Shown here: one piece after another, positions 58,686-64,000 of the stretch
Numbering within the stretch: position 1 is the stretch's first letter
How the letters are laid out: every line of letters begins with the position of its first letter
Position numbers and translations under genes: made by a program
Notes under the pieces: generated by a model
The model's input: only the letters and a program-made list of their open reading frames with translations
The model's database searches: none
Told to the model about the DNA's origin: nothing
Origin: Microbacterium sp. Gd 4-13
Lineage (GTDB): Bacteria; Actinomycetota; Actinomycetes; Actinomycetales; Microbacteriaceae
Direction: 5' to 3'
Assembly: GCF_003095395.1 (NCBI RefSeq)
Contig: NZ_QEIJ01000001.1
Coordinates: 744,001-808,000, forward strand
DNA: 64,000 bases

Positions 58686-58691
58686 TATAAT
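58686..58691 (+). promoter_or_regulatory. Consensus -10 TATAAT upstream of yajC
   Basis: Perfect TATAAT, rare in this GC-rich DNA, 7 bp after the ruvB stop and 74 bp before yajC. TTCGAC at 58665 is a weak -35 candidate. Suggests a separate promoter for yajC-secDF. Confidence 0.5.
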
Positions 58692-58765
58692 CGGCGGAGG
58701 CTTTCGCCGACATCTCCTTTGGGCCGCGCTCTCTTGCGTGCCCGATCCGAAAGGTTCACCTTTTT

Positions 58766-59221
58766 ATGGCCGAGTTCTTCGCCAATTACGGCATCATCAT
58801 CCTGCTGGTGCTTCTCCTGGTCTTCATGTTCTTCAGCTCGCGTCGTCGCGTGCAGAAGCAGAAGGCCGAGCAGGAGCAGAAGGCGCGTCAGACCGTTCCC
58901 GGTTCCGAGGTGCTCCTGCAGGGTGGGCTGTACGGCACGATCGTCGAGTACGACGCAGAAGACCTCGACAAGCCCGCCGTCGTCTCGATCGCCCCGGGCG
59001 TCGAGATCCGCGTGCACAGCCAGGCAATCCTCCGCATCGTGAACCCGGCCGAGGGCTTCGTCACCGAAGACGAGCTCATCGAGGCCGAGGAGAGCGAGGC
59101 GGAGTACATCGCCGGTGTCGCGGACGGCGACATCACCTCGATCAGCGACGACCAGAAGCGCCTGCGTGCCGATGCTGTCGACGACGTCGACCCGGAGAAC
59201 CGCAACAAGCCCCAGGCCTGA
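58766..59221 (+). CDS. yajC: Preprotein translocase subunit YajC
   Basis: 151 aa. One N-terminal membrane helix (IIILLVLLLVFMFFSS), then the conserved QTVPGSEVLLQGGLYGTIVEYD region and an acidic tail. Accessory to SecDF; secD follows 33 bp later. GAAAGG upstream is the probable ribosome-binding site. Confidence 0.92.
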   Translation: MAEFFANYGIIILLVLLLVFMFFSSRRRVQKQKAEQEQKARQTVPGSEVLLQGGLYGTIVEYDAEDLDKPAVVSIAPGVEIRVHSQAILRIVNPAEGFVTEDELIEAEESEAEYIAGVADGDITSISDDQKRLRADAVDDVDPENRNKPQA

Positions 59222-59254
59222 TCCGCCTCCTGCTCCAGAGAAAGTCGACCCGTC

Positions 59255-60967
59255 GTGGCCACTTCCACCCCCGTCCGGCACGCCTGGCGTGCACTGATCG
59301 GACTTCTTGCGATCACGGGCGTCCTGTTCGGGATCAATGCCCTGGGCGTCTACGGCTTCCAGCAGAGCTCGTGGGTTCCTGAACTCGCGCTCGACCTGCA
59401 GGGCGGCACGCAGATCATCCTCGAGGCGCAGACCGCCGACGGGGCGAACCCGACCAACGAACAGCTGACCCAGGCTGTGTCGATCATCCGTCAGCGTGTC
59501 GACGCCTCCGGTGTCGCCGAAGCAGACGTGACGACCGAGGGCGGCAAGAACGTCGTCGTACAGCTCCCCGGCGAAGCCGACCAGGCGACGCGCGACCGGA
59601 TCGAAGCATCCGCGCAGCTCCAGCTGCGCGCCGTGCTCTACGCCGGAGCGCCCGCCAACACCTTCGTGGGCGAGGACCAGGTCGAGACGCCCTACCCGAC
59701 GCCCGACCCCTCGCTGGAGTCGACCCCGACGACGGCGCCCACGAACGGCAGCGACACCGCGTACATCACGCCGGCTCTGCAGGCCGAGTTCCTCGCCTAC
59801 AACTGCGCCGACCCCGCGAACGATCCCGCCGCCGCACCCACCGATCAGCCTCTGATCACCTGCGACGCCACCGGCACCGCCAAGTACATCCTCGGACCGG
59901 TCGAACTCGACGGGTCGTCGATCGACGATGCGACCAACGGCCTCGAGTCCCAGACCAACCGCTGGGTGGTGAACCTCAACTTCAACGACGAGGGCACCCA
60001 GACCTTCGGCCAGATCAGCCAGCGGCTGTACGGGGCGACGTCGCCGCTGAACCAGTTCGCCTTCGTGCTCGACGGCTCCGTGCTCTCGGCACCGTCGATG
60101 AACGGCGTGATCCTCGACGGCAACCCGAGCATCTCGGGCAGCTTCACCCAGGAGTCGTCGAAGATCCTCGCCGACCAGCTGAAGTACGGCGCCCTGCCGC
60201 TGAGCTTCGAGGTCGTGAGCTCCGACACGATCTCGGCGACGCTCGGTTCTCAGCAGCTGCAGATCGGCCTGATCGCCGGCCTCATCGGCCTCGCGCTCGT
60301 CGCCATCTACTCGCTGATCGTCTACCGCGCACTTGGCTTCGTCATCATCGCCTCCCTGGCTGTGATGGGCGTCCTGACCTACATCGCGCTGTGCATCCTC
60401 GCCTGGCGCATGGGCTTCCGTCTCTCGCTCGCCGGTGTCGCAGGGCTCATCGTCACCATCGGCTTCACGGCCGACTCGTTCATCGTCTACTTCGAACGCA
60501 TCCGAGACGAGCTGCGCGACGGCAAGTCGATCACCGGTGCCGTCGAGGACGGCTGGGCGCGCGCGAAGCGGACGATCTACATCTCGAAATCGATCAACAT
60601 CCTCGCGGCTGTCGTGCTGTACATCCTCGCCGACGCCACGGTGAAGGGCTTCGCGTTCACGCTCGGCCTCACCACCGCGATCGACATCCTGATCTTCATC
60701 CTCTTCACCCACCCGGTGATGCAGCTTCTCTCGCGCACCCGGTTCTTCGGATCGGGCCACCCGCTGTCGGGCATGGACCCGAACGCACTCGGCGCCGTGT
60801 ACCGGGGTCGGGCCGAGTTCCGCGCGCCGGTGTCGCGCGAGGGACGCACGGCCCGCTCGCGCGGCGAGGCACACCGTCGCCAGACCATCGCGGAACGCAA
60901 ACAGGCGGAGCTGTCCGCCACGAACGACCGCGGCACACGCACCGCCGTCAAGGAGGGCGACGACTGA
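59255..60967 (+). CDS. secD: Protein translocase subunit SecD
   Basis: 570 aa proton-motive-force-driven translocation subunit. First membrane helix near residue 15, large P1 periplasmic domain (LDLQGGTQIILEAQ, IIRQRVDASGVAEADV), Pro/Thr-rich insertion with EDQVETPYPTPDPS, then five helices with GFTADSFIVYFERIRDE. The highly basic C-terminal tail (about residues 520-560) is typical of actinobacteria. Its stop overlaps the secF start by 1 bp. Confidence 0.94.
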   Translation: MATSTPVRHAWRALIGLLAITGVLFGINALGVYGFQQSSWVPELALDLQGGTQIILEAQTADGANPTNEQLTQAVSIIRQRVDASGVAEADVTTEGGKNVVVQLPGEADQATRDRIEASAQLQLRAVLYAGAPANTFVGEDQVETPYPTPDPSLESTPTTAPTNGSDTAYITPALQAEFLAYNCADPANDPAAAPTDQPLITCDATGTAKYILGPVELDGSSIDDATNGLESQTNRWVVNLNFNDEGTQTFGQISQRLYGATSPLNQFAFVLDGSVLSAPSMNGVILDGNPSISGSFTQESSKILADQLKYGALPLSFEVVSSDTISATLGSQQLQIGLIAGLIGLALVAIYSLIVYRALGFVIIASLAVMGVLTYIALCILAWRMGFRLSLAGVAGLIVTIGFTADSFIVYFERIRDELRDGKSITGAVEDGWARAKRTIYISKSINILAAVVLYILADATVKGFAFTLGLTTAIDILIFILFTHPVMQLLSRTRFFGSGHPLSGMDPNALGAVYRGRAEFRAPVSREGRTARSRGEAHRRQTIAERKQAELSATNDRGTRTAVKEGDD

Positions 60968-61959
60968 TGCGTTCCATGAATCAGCTCGGCAACGATCTCT
61001 ACACCGGGAAGACGTCGTTCCCCTTCGTCGGACGCCGTCGACTGTGGTTCATCATCGCCGCGGTCTTCGTGATCGCTGCGTGCCTCGTGCCGCTCGTGCG
61101 CCCGGTGCAGTTCTCGATCGAGTTCACCGGCGGGTCGCAGTTCACCGTCTCGGGCGTCAGCTCGCCCGATCAGACGGCGGCCACCAATGCGGTGCTCGAG
61201 GTCGCGCCGGGCGCCACCACGAAGGTCACCGTCATCGGCGAGAACGCCGTCCGCGTGCAGACCGAGGAGATCGCGGACGCCGACGACGTGCAGGCGGTCA
61301 CAACCGCCCTCGCCGAGGCGTACGGCGTTCCGACGTCGGAGGTCACGTCGTCGCTCATCGGGCCCAGCTGGGGCGCCGACGTCACCCGTCAGTCACTGTG
61401 GGGCCTCGCGATCTTCCTCGCGCTGACGTTCGTGATCCTCGCGCTGTACTTCCGCACGTGGAAGATGTCGGTGGCCGCCATCATCGGCCTCGTCGATGTG
61501 CTCGTCATCACGATCGGCATCTACGCCCTCGCCGGTTTCGAGATCTCGCCGGCGGCGGTCATCGGCTTCCTGACGATCCTGTCGTACTCGCTCTACGACA
61601 CCACCGTCGTCTTCGACAAGGTGCGGGAGAACACCCGGGAGGACGGCGAGATATCCGGCCGCACATTCGGTGAGTCGGTGAACCTCGCGGTGAACCAGAC
61701 CCTCATCCGGTCGATCAACACCACCGTCGTGGCGATCCTGCCGGTCGGGGCCATCCTGTTCATCGGTGCCATCTGGCTCGGTGCACGTACCCTGAGCGAC
61801 ATCTCGCTGTCGATCTTCGTCGGAACGATCGTCGCCGCCTACTCGACGCTGTTCGTCGCCGCGCCGCTCTTCTCGCTCATGCGCGAGAACGAACCCGCCA
61901 TCAAGGCGCGCGACGAGCGCATCCTGGCTGCGCGCGAGCTCGCTCGCGTGCCGGCCTGA
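60967..61959 (+). CDS. secF: Protein translocase subunit SecF
   Basis: 330 aa partner of SecD. FSIEFTGGSQFTV periplasmic start, YSLYDTTVVFDKVREN and the final helices are visible. ATG 60967 forms TGATG with the secD stop. The rel gene begins 64 bp downstream. Confidence 0.94.
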   Translation: MRSMNQLGNDLYTGKTSFPFVGRRRLWFIIAAVFVIAACLVPLVRPVQFSIEFTGGSQFTVSGVSSPDQTAATNAVLEVAPGATTKVTVIGENAVRVQTEEIADADDVQAVTTALAEAYGVPTSEVTSSLIGPSWGADVTRQSLWGLAIFLALTFVILALYFRTWKMSVAAIIGLVDVLVITIGIYALAGFEISPAAVIGFLTILSYSLYDTTVVFDKVRENTREDGEISGRTFGESVNLAVNQTLIRSINTTVVAILPVGAILFIGAIWLGARTLSDISLSIFVGTIVAAYSTLFVAAPLFSLMRENEPAIKARDERILAARELARVPA

Positions 61960-62023
61960 GCGACGATCACCGGCCGAGTGCGGCGTAGGATTGTGAGATT
62001 CGTCGACAGGTGGAGGTGACCGG

Positions 62024-64000
62024 GTGACCGAGATCGTTCCTCCTGCCGCGCAGACCTCCAGCCTGCGCCGCCTCGTGCCGCGCATCTTCTCGCGCGCCGC
62101 GCGCCGCGATGACGTCGACAAGCTCGTCCAGACGGTTCGCACGCACCATCCCAAGGGCGATCTCGGGATCATCACCCGGGCGTACACGGTCGCCGAGAAG
62201 GCGCATCGCGAACAGAAGCGTCAGAGCGGCGAGCCCTACATCACGCACCCGCTGGCCGTCGCGCAGATCCTCGCGGATCTCGGACTCGGACCCCGAGCCA
62301 TCGCGGCGGCGCTGCTGCACGACACCGTGGAAGACACGGGCTATCCGCTCGACGAACTAGCCGCCGACTTCGGCGACGAAGTCGCGATGCTCGTCGACGG
62401 CGTCACGAAGCTCGACAAGGTCAAGTACGGCGAGAGCGCTCAGGCCGAGACCGTCCGCAAGATGATCGTCGCGATGTCGCGCGATATCCGGGTGCTCCTC
62501 ATCAAGCTCGCCGACCGCCTGCACAACGCCCGCACATGGGGCTTCGTGCCGCCCGAGAAAGCGGCGAAGAAGGCCACCGAGACGCTCGAGATCTACGCGC
62601 CACTGGCCAACCGCCTCGGTATCCAGGCGATCAAGTCCGAGCTCGAAGACCTCTCCTTCGCGGTGCTCCATCCCAAGCTGTACGCCGAGATCGACAGCCT
62701 CGTGAAGCAGCGCACACCGCAGCGCGAGCAGTACGTGCAGAACGTCATCGCCGCCGTCGACGCCGACCTGCGCGAGCTCCGCATCCGCGGTCGGGTGATG
62801 GGGCGGCCCAAGCAGCTCTACTCCGTCTACCAGAAGATGGTCGTCCGGGGCCGCGAGTTCGACGACATCTACGACCTCATCGGCATCCGCATCCTCGTGG
62901 GCACCGTGCGCGACTGCTACGCGGTGCTCGGCGCGATCCACGCGCGGTGGACCCCGCTTCCGGGGCGCTTCAAGGACTACATCGCCACGCCGAAGTTCAA
63001 CCTGTACCAGTCGCTCCACACCACGGTCATCGGACCGTCAGGGCGCACCGTCGAGCTGCAGATCCGCACGAACGAGATGCACCACCAGGCGGAGTACGGT
63101 GTCGCGGCGCACTGGAAGTACAAGGAGCGGATGGCCGGAGGCAAGACCGACTCGAAGTCGCTCGACGCCGATATGGCGTGGCTGGCGCACATCTCCGACT
63201 GGCAGGCCGAGACCGCCGACCCGAGCGAGTTCCTCGATTCGCTGCGATTCGAGATCGGCGCGAAAGAGGTCTACGTCTTCACGCCGAAGGGACGCGTGGT
63301 GGGCCTGCCCGCCGGCGCCACCCCGGTCGACTTCGCCTACGCCGTCCACACCGAGATCGGTCACCGCACCATGGGTGCGAAGGTCAACGGGCGCCTCGTT
63401 CCGCTGGAGTCCGAGCTCAAGAGCGGCGACGTCGTCGAGGTCTTCACCTCGAAGAACCCCGACGCCGGCCCCAGCCAGGACTGGCTCGGCTTCGTGCGCA
63501 GCACACGCGCCCGGAACAAGATCCGCGGGTGGTTCACGAAGGAGCGGCGCGAGGAGGCCATCGAGCAGGGCAAGGACGCCATCGCGCGCGCCATGCGTCG
63601 GCAGAACCTGCCGCTTCAGCGCCTCATGAACCAGGACTCGTTCTCCGAGGTCGCCCACCAGCTCAAGTACGAAGACGTCTCGGCGCTCTACGCCGCGGTC
63701 GGCGAGGGCAACGTCTCGACGCAGTCGGTCATCGAGAAGGTCACCGCGCTCGTCAGCGCCGGCGACACGTCTACGGGCCCCATCGACATCCCGCACGTGG
63801 GCCGTAGCCACGCTCCGCGCGGCGGCGATTCGGGCGTGCTCGTGCGTGGAGCCCCCGATATCCTCGTGAAGCTCGCGAAGTGCTGCACTCCCGTACCCGG
63901 CGACGAGGTCATCGGTTTCGTCACGCGGGGGAGCGGTGTGTCGGTGCACCGTACCGACTGCACGAACGTCACGGCTCTTCGCAACGACCCCGAGCGCATC
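62024..64000 (+). CDS. rel: Bifunctional (p)ppGpp synthetase/hydrolase Rel (partial)
   Basis: Stringent-response enzyme; 659 codons visible, C-terminal end outside the window. HD hydrolase domain ([19 protein letters not shown]), synthetase domain ([39 protein letters not shown]), TGS domain ([28 protein letters not shown]), and the start of the zinc-finger/helical region ([20 protein letters not shown]). GTG 62024 has GGAGG upstream and TAGGAT at 61986. Both enzymatic halves look intact, the single-Rel arrangement usual in actinobacteria. Confidence 0.96.
   Translation, partial: MTEIVPPAAQTSSLRRLVPRIFSRAARRDDVDKLVQTVRTHHPKGDLGIITRAYTVAEKAHREQKRQSGEPYITHPLAVAQILADLGLGPRAIAAALLHDTVEDTGYPLDELAADFGDEVAMLVDGVTKLDKVKYGESAQAETVRKMIVAMSRDIRVLLIKLADRLHNARTWGFVPPEKAAKKATETLEIYAPLANRLGIQAIKSELEDLSFAVLHPKLYAEIDSLVKQRTPQREQYVQNVIAAVDADLRELRIRGRVMGRPKQLYSVYQKMVVRGREFDDIYDLIGIRILVGTVRDCYAVLGAIHARWTPLPGRFKDYIATPKFNLYQSLHTTVIGPSGRTVELQIRTNEMHHQAEYGVAAHWKYKERMAGGKTDSKSLDADMAWLAHISDWQAETADPSEFLDSLRFEIGAKEVYVFTPKGRVVGLPAGATPVDFAYAVHTEIGHRTMGAKVNGRLVPLESELKSGDVVEVFTSKNPDAGPSQDWLGFVRSTRARNKIRGWFTKERREEAIEQGKDAIARAMRRQNLPLQRLMNQDSFSEVAHQLKYEDVSALYAAVGEGNVSTQSVIEKVTALVSAGDTSTGPIDIPHVGRSHAPRGGDSGVLVRGAPDILVKLAKCCTPVPGDEVIGFVTRGSGVSVHRTDCTNVTALRNDPERI

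Overview
The window comes from a high-GC Gram-positive actinobacterium, most likely a Microbacterium-like member of the Microbacteriaceae. The evidence is the strong G/C bias, many GTG starts, leaderless gene starts, actinobacterial marker families (SepH, DUF3000, DUF3093, DUF3159, DUF3710, DUF4193, DUF7455) and gene order matching the actinobacterial sigA-dut-dxs and thrS-ruv-sec-rel neighbourhoods. Most of it is conserved chromosomal core. I saw no CRISPR array, integrase or insertion sequence.

Layout. 1-4300 is a leftward pepA-lpdA-sucB operon (E2 runs off the left edge). 4379-7552 carries a PAC2 protein, the primary sigma factor and a CofE-like ligase. 7619-10628 has an ATP-grasp gene, a tandem pair of reciprocally incomplete alanine racemases and a small zinc-finger-like protein. 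10797-15458 holds convergent parE/parC. 15530-20460 has a phosphodiesterase, SepH and the dut cluster. 20464-25558 holds aconitase, with an operator-like palindrome, and dxs. 25563-29130 is a divergent pair: a rhomboid-like/DUF2156 aminoacyl-lipid synthase and a membrane-anchored esterase. 29305-34509 holds a fatty-acid beta-oxidation pair, RNase D and DUF3000. 34535-41102 has a hydrolase, a RibD-like reductase, SufE, a sulfurtransferase, ZapE, AmtB and a PemK-like protein.

41283-49067 is the accessory stretch: a TetR/SRPBCC divergent pair, four tRNA genes, a two-gene unit with a glycosyltransferase, a translationally coupled XRE / ImmA-IrrE / membrane protein / hydrolase cassette, a probable ~300-nt structured RNA with its own promoter and terminator, and a lipoprotein. 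49113-64000 returns to core: an anion permease, thrS-HIT, pdxY, pdxS-pdxT, yebC, ruvCAB, yajC-secD-secF and rel (runs off the right edge).

The strongest unusual signals are: (1) two adjacent alanine-racemase genes, each lacking the catalytic residue the other keeps; (2) a 9-mer, GGATGCTGC, present about 20 times on both strands where about one is expected; (3) the predicted structured RNA; (4) the four-gene XRE/ImmA cassette; (5) a REP-like palindrome inserted in frame within thrS; and (6) at least 14 genes with a -10 hexamer 6-8 nt before the start codon. All calls come from reading the sequence; nothing was searched against a database.
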